Below are positions 43,520-55,602 of a DNA stretch of 64,000 bases, piece after piece. A program made the translations under genes and the position numbers. The notes under the pieces were generated by a model that had not been told where the DNA came from, did no database searches, and worked only from the letters and a program-made list of their open reading frames with translations. Numbering within the stretch: the stretch's first letter is position 1; every line of letters begins with the position of its first letter. The DNA is from Artocarpus heterophyllus (Eukaryota > Streptophyta > Magnoliopsida > Rosales > Moraceae), in contig CM046331.1 in NCBI GenBank assembly GCA_025403435.1, positions 31,963,893-32,027,892 on the forward strand, in the 5' to 3' direction.

Positions 43520-44187
43520 AAAGCACACAACACTTCTACAGCCTTCCTCCCTCTATGGTGACCCAAGGCATAGACAATGTCGCAAGTCCCCCCAGTCCAT
43601 TCGATTCTCATGTCGAGCACCCTAAATAGCTCAACTATCGCGACGCCCATATCTTCTCCCTAGCGTGACAACAACCACTGCCCTCGTCTTCCCATTGCCT
43701 TGTGCAAGATATTGACCCCAAGTGTGTGCTTCCATGGTGGAAGAATTTGTGCAGTCGCGAGGAAAGACAGAAGCTACGCGCCCCTTGGAAAAGAAGGCAC
43801 GGCCGCAAGTAGAGCACCACAAAAATCGTAGCACGAGGCAAATCTTGAGCGACCACATGTGTCAGCATGCTCGAGTTTGTATTTTGCATTTTTCTTTTTT
43901 GGTCTTTGTTACCCTTTCTTGTAAAAACCTATATATAAATATGTTGTGCTCTTCTTTCTGTAGAGTATATCTTGGAATTTGGAGAGAAAGAGAGGCTAGA
44001 GAACAACACTAGAGAAAGTGTATACAATTTTTCTCTCGTAACTTTTTCATCATCATAGTGAATTATTTTGCAGCGATTGAAGATAGACGTAACTCTCACA
44101 TCGAGAATGAACCACTATAAATTTTATGTTCTTATTTATTTTTTATTCGTATATTTTTTGTTCTTGGTAGAATTTTAACTCGCAACA
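43520..44187 (+). mobile_element. LTR-like sequence, probably a solo LTR or fragment
   Basis: It has a TATATATAAATATG promoter-like box at about 43930, an (R-U5)-like part with AGATAGACGTAACTCTCACA and GAACCACTATAAATTTTATG typical of copia LTR 3' ends, and ends CTCGCAACA at 44187 followed by ATATA. I could not place the left end. ATATA also precedes a TG at 43077, but this AT-rich pentamer is weak evidence. Confidence 0.4.
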
Positions 44188-44493
44188 ATATATAGTATGT
44201 GTTTGATAACATAGTTGGAACTACAAGTTTTTTGTAGCAAACTTTTACTTTACATTGTAGCATGTGAAAGTTTTATATTGTAGCAATTAAAACGTATTAG
44301 TTTCAACTAGATTTGTTAAACAAAGCATTGTATAACATGAAGTGGAATCATGGAAAGGATTTAAAGAGGAAATAGTAGAGCACTACGTTACCTTTGTTAG
44401 GTCTGTGAAAGGTACTATGGTATTAAATCGGTCTGTAACACGTGAGACTGCGTACATATTAACAAGAAAAAAAAATAACAACAACAATGAGAC
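44188..44493. other. Intergenic, family B MITE-like sequence
   Basis: About 44210-44330 carries GTAGCATGTGAAAGTTTTAT and GTTTCAACTAGATTTGTTAA, matching family B. No gene was seen. Confidence 0.35.
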
Positions 44494-45483
44494 TAGGGCC
44501 GGCAATTTCGGACACGGCATGATGACATAATATGAAAACGACACGATATAAACGGGTTTGGACCGCACGAAGATTAATTATGCCATAAATAGGTTGTCAC
44601 GAATAATATGAAAATAAACGTGTTAGATTCATGCTAGCACGCTTTAACACGTTTAATTAAATGTGCCGTAAACGTGTCGACACGACACAATACAATCCGC
44701 TCGTTTATAGTACATTTAAACTTAAAATAAAAAATTTTATAATTTTGCAAGATGAAAGATTTGAACCTTACACCTATATGTGTATTATTAAGCTTGTCTC
44801 CACCACACTAAATGATCATTTGTATAAAAGATTCAATCCATGCACGTCAGGGTGCATTAAAATAAAAAAAAATTTAGGTTTTTGCGGTTGTAAGGGATCA
44901 AACCTTGCTCTTAAGGTTGAAAATGCCGCCTACCCACCACCCAAGTGAATAAGTGTTTTTGGTTAAAAAAGGGCTTCTAATATATTTATTATAGTTCTAA
45001 AGTTTTAAACCAAAAATCTCACATTGAAAACAAAGAGAGACTTTCTCTCTTTTTTACTCTATATAAACACTACCCGTTGGCGTCCCTTGTGCTTCAACTC
45101 ACGTTGAGATTAATTTATGTGCAATCTTGAATACTTAAAATTTAAAGATTGGAAGAAAATACAGTTAAAATATTTAATAATTGAATATTGCTACATTTTT
45201 TACACTAATAAAGACTTTCTAGTTTATAGTAAAAAAATTTATGCAATAAAAATATTTAATTTTTAAAATTTTGATAGTCAAAAATTTAAAAAAATTTATA
45301 TAATAAAAAATTACATAATATTTTTTTTAATTGTGTCGTGTTAAACGTGTTCTAGGCGTGTCATGTTTGTATTTGTATTTTAAGCACGTTTATTAATCGT
45401 GTCGTGTTCGTGTTTGGTTTAATTGTGTTGTGTTGTAAACGTGTTGACACAAACATCACACGTGACACGAATTGCCAGTCCTA
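44494..45483. mobile_element. Non-autonomous hAT element (990 bp) with 8-bp target duplication
   Basis: Terminal inverted repeats: TAGGGCCGGCAATTTCG at the left, TAGGACTGGCAATTCGTG (minus strand) at the right. Flanks are AATGAGAC (44486-44493) and AATGAGAT (45484-45491), an 8-bp target duplication with one change, as expected for hAT. Subterminal regions are full of short ACACG/CGTGT words (ACGTGTCGACACGACAC, GTCGTGTTCGTGT) in opposite orientations. No transposase reading frame is present; the middle is AT-rich. Confidence 0.75.
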
Positions 45484-45491
45484 AATGAGAT

Positions 45492-46019
45492 GTCATGTCT
45501 AAATTACCAAAAATTCGTGTACTTGTACAACTAATGCTGTTAAGAAGAGAATTATACGTAGACCGATGTTGTCACATGGGCATCATCATTTTCTTAAAAT
45601 TTTTGTTTTTAGAAAATTGTCTTAAAACTGTATTTTGTAAACGAGTTCAAACTCATGTAATATAAAACTCTTATGTATTATAATATAAAACAAAAGAACA
45701 AAATATACTATTGTTTAAAACTCTCACATATTATAATATTTGAACTCATTTTTTAAGTTTAAACTCATTTGTCAAACATCCTTATTATATTTTTTTCCTA
45801 AATATCTAATGCCGCATGTACCATTATAATTTTTAAGAATATTGAAAATCAGGCATGGATTGCTATCAATTAACGCTAAAAGCTTAAACATATAGATGCT
45901 ATGCAAGTGTAATCTCCAGAAAGAAAGAAAAAAAAAAAAAAGTCACAAATCCATCTGAGGTTGTTATTATTTTTAACTTTAATAGATGAAATTGTGAGAA
46001 CTTTACGAAATATAATATG

Positions 46020-46053
<34 letters not shown>

Positions 46054-46259
46054 GTTTTTTCTTTTTTCTCCCTCTAGAAGTTTAACGATTCTTGCCTCAA
46101 CTACAAATTAAAGTTCCTGCTTATCTCTGAGTTCTTTTGTTCCTTTTACTAGTGAATTTATTTTTTGGCTGAGTAATTTAACCAACTTGATGACTCTCAA
46201 TAGTTTAGAACATTTAGTTTTCTAAATAGATATCATATATATGTCCTATGGACAATTTC
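45492..46259. other. Intergenic with family B MITE-like copy and (TA)n
   Basis: About 45640-45785 is a family B copy (TAATATAAAACTCTTATGTA, AACTCATTTGTCAAACATCC). A (TA)n microsatellite lies at about 46019-46050. No gene was seen. Confidence 0.4.
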
Positions 46260-47387
46260 AAGTCCGGGGATTTTTAAAAATGACTTTTTGGGAAAAAAAA
46301 TTTTGGTCAATGACTCTTTTTTTGGGACAGTTTTTTGGCAACAAAAAAAGGCTTTTTAAACATCAAAACGGTTCCATTTTTTTTTCATCCTGTTGAGATT
46401 CCTTATCTTGCTACAGTCATTTTCTTTATTTTTTTGAAAAAAACTGAACCAGTTTACCTAAACAGAAAAACGTGTTTTTTGGTTCCAAAAACAAAGAGGT
46501 CATTTCCTCAATTCAAATTTTTTTTGTCCCTTTCTTCAAATTTTTCCATTTCAAGTACGTTTATTGTTGTGCGCTGTGTAGAGTTTCCTCCCAAGCTTTT
46601 TCTCTCGCTTAAGGGCTCGTTCCCTTATCGTCACTGCGTCTAGTTTTTCTCGGGGGTCGTTTTCAAGTTAGCCGCCAGACTCTTGGCCCTAAAAATGAGA
46701 TCTCATGGACTTCAGAGGATTTTCAGATGTTGTTGGTGGTGGTTGAGTTTGAGTGTGTGGATGGTTTTGGCACTCATAAGGGGAAATGGCGTCGAGCCGA
46801 GTCTTTGATTGTGGGAATTAGGCTCGTCAATGCTGAAACTTGGAACTTTGGGGATCTCGTCTCATTTGTGTCCCAAGGCTTATGGTGGAGCATGTGTTCC
46901 GATTGGAGTTCAATATCAACTGCGTTTGAGGTACTTGGTTGTCCATCGAAGGCTCTTTCACTTCCTTGTAATGCCCCTCGCTTAGTCCCCTTTGAACTCG
47001 GAGCATATCTTGTCATCAAAGGCTTCATTCATGTGTTTTGGAATTTCGGTTTGTTTTTAAAGCTTATTTTGATTCCATAAAGGCAATGTTTTTTTTTTTT
47101 TTTTCGTTATTTGTCATGTAATAATAGTCTTCCCACCCTTCAAGATTTGTTGCATATAAATCTATTAGATTTTTTTTCTTTGTGGTGTAGTAGATGGCTT
47201 TATTGCTATATATTTCTTGATCTCAATTGACCGTAATTTTTTATCAAACTTTAGACCTATTGTCGAAAAAGCTATGTTTGCGGTTGATAGTTGGTGTGCC
47301 TATTGGGATTTTCAATGTCATAACTTGGTTTATGACTCTATTCCTTGAGCATTTCATAAATATGGTCTATAGTCGGAATTGAATCAT
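46260..47387. other. Non-coding stretch with a GC-richer core
   Basis: T-rich sequence (46260-46540) gives way to more balanced sequence (about 46560-47070) that contains an ORF of 117 codons at 46727-47080 on the plus strand. Its product resembles nothing I know and has no domain features. A captured gene fragment inside an old transposon is possible. Confidence 0.2.
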
Positions 47388-48266
47388 CTTCCGTTTGGTT
47401 CCATTTTTGAAATATTTTTTGGCATTTTCAAAAATACAAAAAATAAAAACTATATTGAAAACTTGTTTGATTAATAAAATAGGTGGAAATGAAAATGAAA
47501 ACATTTTTCAAACTATGTGAAAGGGTTGAGGTTTGAAAAAAAAAAAAAACTTGTTTTTGGTGATTTTCAAGTTCCAATCTCCCTCAAACTCTCTCCTAAG
47601 CCTTTCTCTATTGAAGCAGACGTATTCTCCAACATCATTGCTCACTTAATTCCATTGTTGCCCCAGCGGTCGAAGTACCACACTAGTCACTAGAGCACTG
47701 GAGGTTGTCATCGAAGCAACCCACCATAACAAATTGCCGCCCACGTCAGATTTCAACACTGCCCAACTGCGGCAATCGCGATTCGCTCGCCCACGCTGCA
47801 GTATGTCCCATCTTTGTCAATCTCCGGCCTAGAAACCCACCTCATTAATCATGATCCACCACCAACGACCCAGCCGTCGAAGTCCCACACCCACTGTCGG
47901 ATCATGACAGAGGAGCAATCTGAATCGCGGAGGAGCCATCAATGTCTGCTGGTGGCTCAAGGGGCCAGGGCCGTCGAGATTTGTTGGTGGGTTGAAAAGG
48001 GTGGCGGCTGGGTCATCGAGGCAGTTTGGGTCATCGAGTTGCTGTCTAGGGTGGGAGCTGGGTCGTTGCCGATGGGGGTTGAGTAAGGGAGTGGGCTAAA
48101 AAAATTTCAACACAATTTTCAAAAAAATACCCAAAATAATTTCCAAAAATTACTCAAACAATGAACGGAACACAATTTCAAACACAGTTCTATCATATTA
48201 TTTAAAACATTCATTTTTAATTTTTTCTAAAAGCAAAGTTTATTTTGAAAATACTACAAAACGACC
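47388..48266. mobile_element. Second MULE-like element with GC-rich core
   Basis: Left end TTCCGTTTGGTTCCATTTTT and right end (minus strand) AGGTCGTTTTGTAGTATTTT resemble the GGGCCGTTTGGTAGTGTTTT terminus at 42464. As in the element at 41458-42464, AT-rich arms flank a GC-rich core (about 47570-48090) with repeated CGTCGAAGT/TCATCGAG words and no recognisable protein. Confidence 0.4.
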
Positions 48267-49089
48267 TTATTTCTTGGGTAATTTACATCAGAATTAGTAT
48301 TTGCATCTCTCTAATTTTATGTGAAATGTTCCTTAATAAAGGGGTCTTCACAAATGCCATATTATAAAATTTATTTTTTTATAAATAGTACATAACTTAA
48401 TATATAATATGTATAACAATGTGGTATAAAGTTTTTTAAATATAGTATAAATAAACACAACTTTAAAAGTATTACGTAACATGTAATTTTTTCTAAAAAA
48501 AAAGACGAGAAATTGCCATACTAATTTTTTTAACTTCATGGAGTTGAATTGTGAAATTACGATTAGTTAAGATAATATAATAATGATTGCCTACAGCATT
48601 TTGTGCATAATAGATGGAAGAAATGCTAAAAATAAAATATAGCAAAAGCCCAAGAAAATGAAAGCCTTTAGAGCTTATGAGGAAATTCTGGTTCAATTGC
48701 CTAGAAAAGTATTATACTTTACTCCAAGATAAAGAAAAAAGACGCTAAGAAACAATTTGACTAAATGTGTTCAAATTTTTTCCTTAATATGGAAACTTTT
48801 TGGAATTGTTTTTTGGTGAAAACTATGAGAAAACTTTCGGCATTACTTTTCGATGACAATTATTTGAACGAAGACTATGTCGAATTCTCGTTGTTGCAAT
48901 CCTTTTATTTTGTCTTTTTCGATAGATAAGTTTAAAATTTTTAAGGAAAAAGCTGAGAACCAAAAAAATAAGAAAATTAAAATGGTTTAAAGTGATATAA
49001 GTGGTGAATCCTTTTTTAATGATTTTGATTTTTTTATGAAGAGTATGATATTATTCACCAAAAGTCAGTCCCCCTTACTCCTTAATAAA
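48267..49089. other. Intergenic, AT-rich
   Basis: Nothing recognisable; no gene and no clear repeat boundary. Confidence 0.4.
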
Positions 49090-52000
49090 ATTGCTTGGCT
49101 TAAAAAAAGAATAGGATAATATGATTTACTATATGCTGCTTAATGCAAAATAGCCTAATAATTTATGGAGGGAAGCTTTACTTACTGCATATCATGTTCA
49201 TAACAGAATTACATCCGTGAGAACACATGTCTCTCTATATGAAATATGGAATGAAAGAACACCAAACTTGATGTATTTAACGGTGTAGGGCTGTTTAGCT
49301 TTTTATAGATTGCATGACCTTAAATCATCAAAGTTAGGAGCAAGAGGCATTAAAACTGTTTTTGTTGGATATGTTGAAAATTCCAAGGTATATAGATTGT
49401 TAAATCTAGATTATAATGTGATAGTAGAATCAAGAAGAGATGTTGAATTCATTGAAAATAAATTTATTTTAGATTCCACCACTGAAATAGAATCTAATGT
49501 TAATCTACCAGGTGACTATACTCCCAATACCTCCACAAATAAAAGGAAAGAGTCTATGACATCTTTTGAACCAAGGAAAAGTCAACGTGAAAGAAAAAAA
49601 AAGTTTAGCACCGGATTTTATTTCATCTCAAGCTTTGGCCTTCTTGGTTAAAGGAGATAAAAATGATGTACTTAATAAAATACCATTGTTGCCAAACATT
49701 GAGGATGATACAAAGACATTTAGTGAAGCCATGTCATCTAGAGATGCTTCCTTTTGGAGAGAGGTTGTAAATGATGAAATGGATTCAATAATGTCTAATG
49801 GAACTTGGATTTTGGTTGATCTTCCTTTGGGATCGAGACCAATAAACAACAAGTGGGTGTATAGAAGAAAGTACAACACTGATGGGACTTTATAAACGTT
49901 CAAGACTAGATTGGTAGCGAAAGGCTTTAAACAAAAGCGTGGTGTAGACTACTTTGATACATATGCTCCAGTAGCTAGATTGACATCTATTAGAGTACAA
50001 TTCACAATTGCTTTGATATATAATTTGTATGTGCACTAAATGAATGTTAAAATAGCTTTTCTAAATGTTGATCTTGATGAGGAAATCTAAATGGAACAAC
50101 CCGACAGGTTTGTATTGCCTAGAAATGAAAATAAAGTTTGCAAGTTAGTCAAGTCACTTTATGAATTAAAGTAAGCACCAAAACAATGTCATGAGAAATT
50201 TGATTCGATTATCTTGTCTCATGGCTTTAAGCATAATAATGTGTATACATACATATATTCTGGATTTACAAATGATTTTGGTGTGATTATATATTTGTAT
50301 GTTGATGACTTATTTTTTTTAAAACAAACATACAAGGAGTGAAAGATGCTAAGAAGTATATAACTTCATTATTTAAGATGAAAGATCTTGGTGAGGTAGA
50401 TACTATACTTGGTGTGAAAGTAAGGAAGCATAGTAGGGGTTACTTATTGTATCAATTTCATTATATTGAGAATGTGCTTGTTAAATTCAATCATTTGAAG
50501 TTAAAGAAGCGAATACCCCATATGGTTCTAGTATTAAATTACTAGAAAATGATGGTTAAGCGGTAGCACATCTTGAGTATGCAAGTGTGATTGGCAGCTT
50601 AATGTATGCTATTCATTGTACTAGACCAGACATTGTATTTGTGATATGTAAAATGTCAAGATTTGCGAGTAACCCAAGTGTTGACCATAAGAATGCAATT
50701 GGTAGGATACTTGGCTACCTTAAAATAACCATTAATTTAGGTTTGTTTTATAATGATTATTCTAATGCACTAGAATGGTACTCGAATGCTAGTTGGATAA
50801 TTAGTGTAAGTGATAATAAATCCACATCTGGTTGGATTTTCACAATTGCTGGAGAAGCTATGTCTTTGGCTTCTAAGAAATAAACGTGTATAACTCACTC
50901 AACGATGGAAAGCGAGTTTATAGCACTTGCAGCTGTGGGCAAAGAAGTAGAATGGCTAAGAAATTTATTTTTGATATTGAGTCGTGGCCACAACCGATGC
51001 CATCTATTACTTTGCATTGCGATAGTGAAGTTACATTGTCTAGAGCTTATAACACAATTTATCATAGAAAGTCTAGACATATTAGCTTCAGACATGAATA
51101 TATGAAACAACTAATAATCGATGATGTTATTAATGTTGTTTATGTTAGGACTAACAAGAACCTAGTGGATCCTTTGACAAAAAGTTTTTCGAGAGACTTA
51201 GTCAAGGACATATCTAGTGGAATACGACTAAAACCTTTTATGTAAGAGTAACTGGTGATGATAACCTAACTATGTAATAGTTATACCATTATTCTATAGA
51301 TAACCCAACTATGTAATAGTTATACCATTATTCTATAGTTAAATGTAGTAAGAACAAGTCACTATTACGTGACCGGGTAAGGATCGAAAATTTATTTGTC
51401 TCTTCTAGGATGTTCGGTGCAAGTAGCTACGTATTTAAGCTTCAATATTTACTCTTAATGAAGTTCAAGTCTCAAAATAGTTAGAGACATGATTTGAAAC
51501 TTCACCTAAGTAAACATAAGGAATGGTGTCGTTTCTAATAAGACTGTGGTTTAGTATTGTAAATTCATGAATCCAATATAGTGCACAATGCCAGAATAGT
51601 GCAAAATAATTGAAACATAAGTTGAATTCTGGGATATCTCATATGTGATGTATTTTCGATTTTTGCTTAAGAGACAATGTTCAATGCAAAGCACACGATT
51701 GTCTTGTGAACACTTTGAAGTATATTGACTAATTGAAGTTTAGAATCGAAAGATACCTTCTTGAATGTATGAGTTTATCATTATTTAAATCTGAAAAACT
51801 ATTAAAATCTAGTGAGGGATTGTTGGAGAGATTATAATATATCTCTCTAACATGTTTAAGATAAAAAAACAAACAAACAAATTAGAATGAGTGAAAAAAC
51901 ACATCTTTAATATGTTTTTTAATCAACACGGGGCACCATGACGCTTTAAAATTGAGGCTGCGTCACCAAATATATACAATCAATACACGATAAAGGCAGA

Positions 52001-52615
52001 GAGCTTAGCACCACGACGTTAAATTGTGGGCGCCATGGCTCTGGCTTGCCCATATGCCAGTGCTGCGGAGCCCAGTAGCTTTTATTAGCAATTTTGGTGC
52101 CGCGGCTCTGCGGCGCTCTCCCGAGCTGATATGTGAATAGATTTTGTGTCCTTGGAGTTATTCTAAATAGGTATATTTATTGATTGTATACTTCTATACA
52201 AACCTGAACGTCAATTAGCATTGGATACATCTGTTATAATAGATATAGAGATACACAAATAGACACCTTTATAAATAAAGAGATACCTTTACGTTTGATG
52301 AGGTACCATTTGTAAATGTTGTATGGATTGATTCGGTAGTGACCATTCTTTAAATGGCACTCCTGTCTTTCTATAAATCCCAAAATTATAACAAAATTCA
52401 CATCTTATTCTAGAACACCGTATCATTGTTAAATATATTGTTCAAGTGTTTATTGTATCTTAGGGGCAATTTGTCACAAAACTCTCTAGCAAACTTGAAT
52501 AAGTGAGGGAAAATTAAACCTTAAAGGAAAGTGTTTTATACATGCCTCAAACACATTCTTATTTCTAGAAAGATTCACGCCTCCATTCTCTTTAATTCTC
52601 ACTAATTCACCAACA
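49090..52615 (+). mobile_element. 5'-truncated, decayed Ty1/copia element
   Basis: The sequence opens within integrase (NNLWREALLTAYHVHNRI near 49156), then HDLKSSKLGARGIKTVFVGY, the linker, WREVVNDEMDSIMSNGTW, RLVAKGFKQKRGVDYFDTYA, reverse transcriptase with YVDDL near 50300, TRPDIVF (50620), RNase H to about 51200 and a stop at 51243. Many frameshifts and stops occur. A 3' LTR follows at 51821-52615; no 5' LTR, gag or protease is visible upstream, so the 5' half was lost. Between pol and LTR, a 42-bp unit (AACTATGTAATAGTTATACC) is duplicated at about 51266-51341. Confidence 0.85.
51821..52615 (+). repeat. 3' LTR of the truncated copia element
   Basis: It starts TGTTGGAGAG after AGTGAGGGAT (polypurine-like) and ends ATTCACCAACA, so the ends are the perfect inverted hexamer TGTTGG/CCAACA. 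A CTATAAATCCC promoter box lies at about 52371. A GC-rich patch at about 51930-52130 contains several GGCGC/GCGGC words. Confidence 0.7.
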
Positions 52616-53914
52616 CCAATATGTCAAACACCTTATTAATTTTTGACACTTTTTTAACTACTAGTTTTATGCATCACAGAGTACAAAACTATTAACTCTA
52701 GTCAAGTTTAGTAAGCAAATTTGCAATTTACTTATTATGATCAATTAATAAATTACGGCTTTAACTATTCTTAAATTAGTGAATTACTAATTATTCAATC
52801 ACTGGCTACTATTATATTGTTCTTTTTGCTATTTGATACTAATTTCCTAAAGATAAAATAACTTTTCAAAACTTTAATTGCTTTTAGAGAAATTGATTAA
52901 TTCCATCGGTTCTTTCATTAGTGAAAGGATGCAATATTATGGGTCTGAAAAGGAGGGAATCTCGCTTCATCCCTCATCTCGCTATTCTCTTCTATGTGCC
53001 TATATGATAAACCAATACTATTGGAGGATTGACTTTCTTCAAGGTGAAAAAAATGAAGGATTTTTTTTTTTTTACTTGCATTTTAAAGTTATCAAAAAAT
53101 TATATTATATTTTGGATTATAGTAAATTTATACATTTATATTTTAAAACTATGCTGAAATTAAATCCTTGCCTTTTTATGTGTTGACAATAAAATGGACC
53201 CAAATACTCTTAACATTTTCTAATTTTGAATTTTTCTAGTTTTTTTTCTTTTTCTTTTTAAATTTTTAAAGATGTTTAGGTCTTTTTTTTGTGTGATTGA
53301 AATTGACAATTGGCTGACGAAAAGGAATGAATTCGCATAAAATAAAATTTCAAAGCTGCAAATGTGATATAGCCCATTACAAGCAGATAGCTTGAACATT
53401 TAAGACTTTTTCATTTTGTTAGACTTGTTATTTTGTTGGTGTTGGACTTGTTATTTTGTTGGATGTTTTTAACAATTTTGAGACCATTTTTTTTTATTGT
53501 TGTAGTATGGAACTCATTTTATTTTGAGGATATTTGTTTCATGTTTTTTTTAATGTTATATTAGTGTAAATTCATAGTTAAAAAAGTCACAAGTTAGTGT
53601 AGCTTACTATCGGTCATTAGTGGGTTGCGGGCCATTAGCGTTTCATAGGTTGTATAAGGAATGGGTTAGTGTGGATTGTATTTATGTTAGCCTGTATCAA
53701 AATAGGTTGTGTTAGTGTTGAGATTTATTAACCTGTTCATGTAACGAGTTGGATTAGTGTCGACCTAGTTAATGTAAAATTAAACCTGACCTTAACCTGA
53801 CCCGCCGACACGAATTACCGCCTTGCACCTAATCAAATAATATAAACTCTTACTTTTCACACCTCTAACCCCTCAACCCTAATCCTTTCACCTTTCCTTC
53901 CCTCCAAAAAAACA
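52616..53914. other. Intergenic with repeat debris
   Basis: No gene seen. About 53590-53830 contains GGTTGTGTTAGTGTTGAG-type text and ends with GACACGAATTACCGCC, resembling the right end of a hAT element like that at 44494-45483. Confidence 0.35.
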
Positions 53915-55395
53915 CAATCTACAATATCTATTTATGAAAAAGTAGAGTTGTTTTTAGAAATAGGGTTGCCCTCTAGTTTAAAAAAAAACTTTGAGATTAA
54001 TGATTGTTGGGGGAATGCTTGACACCCTTCCCGAGGAGCTCACCTCAGCTGTTCGACCACCTTACTCAGACATAAGTCGTTCTTTAAGTTCACGCAACTC
54101 TTAGCTGACTGGTGCACTTTCCCGAGATGGTCCCTGGGACCGTCTTTGACTGCCGCTCAAGATGTCACCTTCTTGGGAAGGACGTATGCTTGGTCGGATG
54201 GATATAGCCTAAAGTCGGGTAACAATCCATTCCCAAGGCCACCACATGGCCTCCTTACAGCCCTTAGATGAAGGGTGTCCACCATCTGGGATCGTGATAA
54301 TGTCACCTCCCACCTTGACACCATGGTACAGTCTACCCAGGTCATGGTGCAGACTCACCCTATGCCCGATGTTGGGGGTATGCTTGACACCCTTCTCGAG
54401 GAGCTCACTTCTACTATCCAACTACCCTGCTTGAACAGAAGCCATTCTTTAAGTTCACGCAACTCTCAACTGACCAACGCACTTTTCGGAGATGGTCCAT
54501 GGGGCATCCTTTGACTACTGCTTAAGATGTTGCCTCCTCAAGAAGAATGTGTACCCGAGTAGGATACATATGGCCTGAAGCCAAGTAATAACCCATTCCC
54601 AAGGCCGCCACATGGTCTCATTACAGCCCTTAGATAAAGGGTTGTTCATCATCTAGGATTGTGACACATTGTCACCTATCATCCTGACACCATGGTACGG
54701 CGCACCTAGGTCACGGGGTGGACCCGCCCTACACTTGGTCCATATAAGGTACTATAAATAGGAACAGTGGCTCCACCTTCAAGGTAAGTAGACTCTCTAA
54801 TTCCTAACCCTAGTCTCCTTCTCGGTCAAACAGGTACCTGATTTGAGTGTCGGAGAACCCTTGGCCGGTACTATACCGGTATACGCTTAACCTCTGGGGC
54901 ATTCCCTCTTCTTGTAGGTCCCCTTAGAGGCCAAGACGAACATGATAGATGGTCTGATTGACGTGTGCAGCCGCACGTGATGTTGATTGATAAGAAGGCA
55001 TCAACAATGATTGCAGAAAGCTCATAGCAAAGCATGATATGGAATCTCCAAAGACACTCCAATCTTCAATTCTTATGGCTCAATAGATATGATGAAGGAT
55101 TGGGCGTAGTGAGTTCATCTTCCGAGGAAAGGCTGCTTCCATTCTCTTTGACGTCTCTCTCCATCTGGAACTTTAAAAACCTTAAAACCTTAAATCCTTA
55201 AATGGCAAAGACGTTCAAAACCTCACCTCCCCACAAACTTTAGACATCCATTATTGTGGAAAACTAGAGTGCTTGCCAGAAGGACTGTAGTGTTCTATTT
55301 CTCATTTGAGCATCATTGCGTGTCCTCTACCAAAGGAAGATTGACCTAAGATTCAACACATTTCCAGCATAGTAATTGATTATAAACAAATATGA
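53915..55395 (+). pseudogene. CNL-type NLR resistance gene relic (3' LRR end), split by a solo LTR
   Basis: Upstream of the LTR, 53942-54004 reads VELFLEIGLPSSLKKNFEIN D. Downstream, from 55022, the same frame goes on as CRKLIAKHDMESPKTLQS. After a frameshift come SSEERLLPFSLTSLSIWNFK (about 55118 on), then KSLNGKDVQNLTSPQTLDIH, YCGKLECLPEGL, a stop, SISHLSIIACPLPKED, a stop and PKIQHISSIVIDYKQI with a final stop at 55393-55395. These are the last leucine-rich repeats and C-terminal tail of RPP13-like/R1-type plant NLRs. No NB-ARC or coiled-coil part is visible, so only the 3' end survives here. Stops and frameshifts make it non-functional. Confidence 0.8.
54005..55016 (+). mobile_element. 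Solo LTR with perfect 5-bp target duplication, inside the NLR relic
   Basis: It starts TGTTGGGGGAATGCTTGACA and ends AAGGCATCAACA. ATGAT occurs directly on both sides (54000-54004 and 55017-55021). The first 365 bp are tandemly duplicated: copy one starts at 54005, copy two at 54370, both with TGTTGGGGG and ATGCTTGACACCCTTC. ACTATAAATAGG near 54750 is the likely promoter. The size and style suggest Ty3/gypsy, but without internal sequence the superfamily is not certain. Confidence 0.85.
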
Positions 55396-55504
55396 TATTG
55401 TACCCTATATCGATTGTAAACAATTTTCTTCTGATAAGTATTTTAATCTACTTTTGATATTTTATCATTTTAGTTTTGTATTGGTAAATTATGGTTGTCC
55501 TAAA

Positions 55505-55602
55505 GAGCAATGCTTGAGAGATACGGGGGAAATTGACTAAAGATTCAACACATCCCCAACATACAAATAGATGGAAACAAACGTGATGTTGTGTACAACT
55601 GT
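55505..55602 (+). pseudogene. Second copy of the NLR C-terminal tail
   Basis: ATTCAACACAT recurs 192 bp after its first occurrence (55351 and 55543). The frame from 55537 reads LKIQHIPNIQIDGNKRDVVY, an even more canonical NLR tail than the first copy. This points to a local tandem duplication of the gene's 3' end or a second relic. Confidence 0.6.

Noticed and set aside
43072..44192. ATATA pair as the target duplication of a 1.1-kb solo LTR
   Set aside because: The pentamer is common in this AT-rich DNA, and the supposed left end does not mirror the GCAACA right end.
46727..47080. 117-codon ORF as a gene
   Set aside because: No recognisable domain, no splice or promoter context, surrounded by repeat debris; kept only as a note on the region.
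54157..54514. Several ORFs of 60-80 codons on both strands in the duplicated LTR part
   Set aside because: They lie in an LTR's U3 and appear in overlapping frames; no protein similarity.
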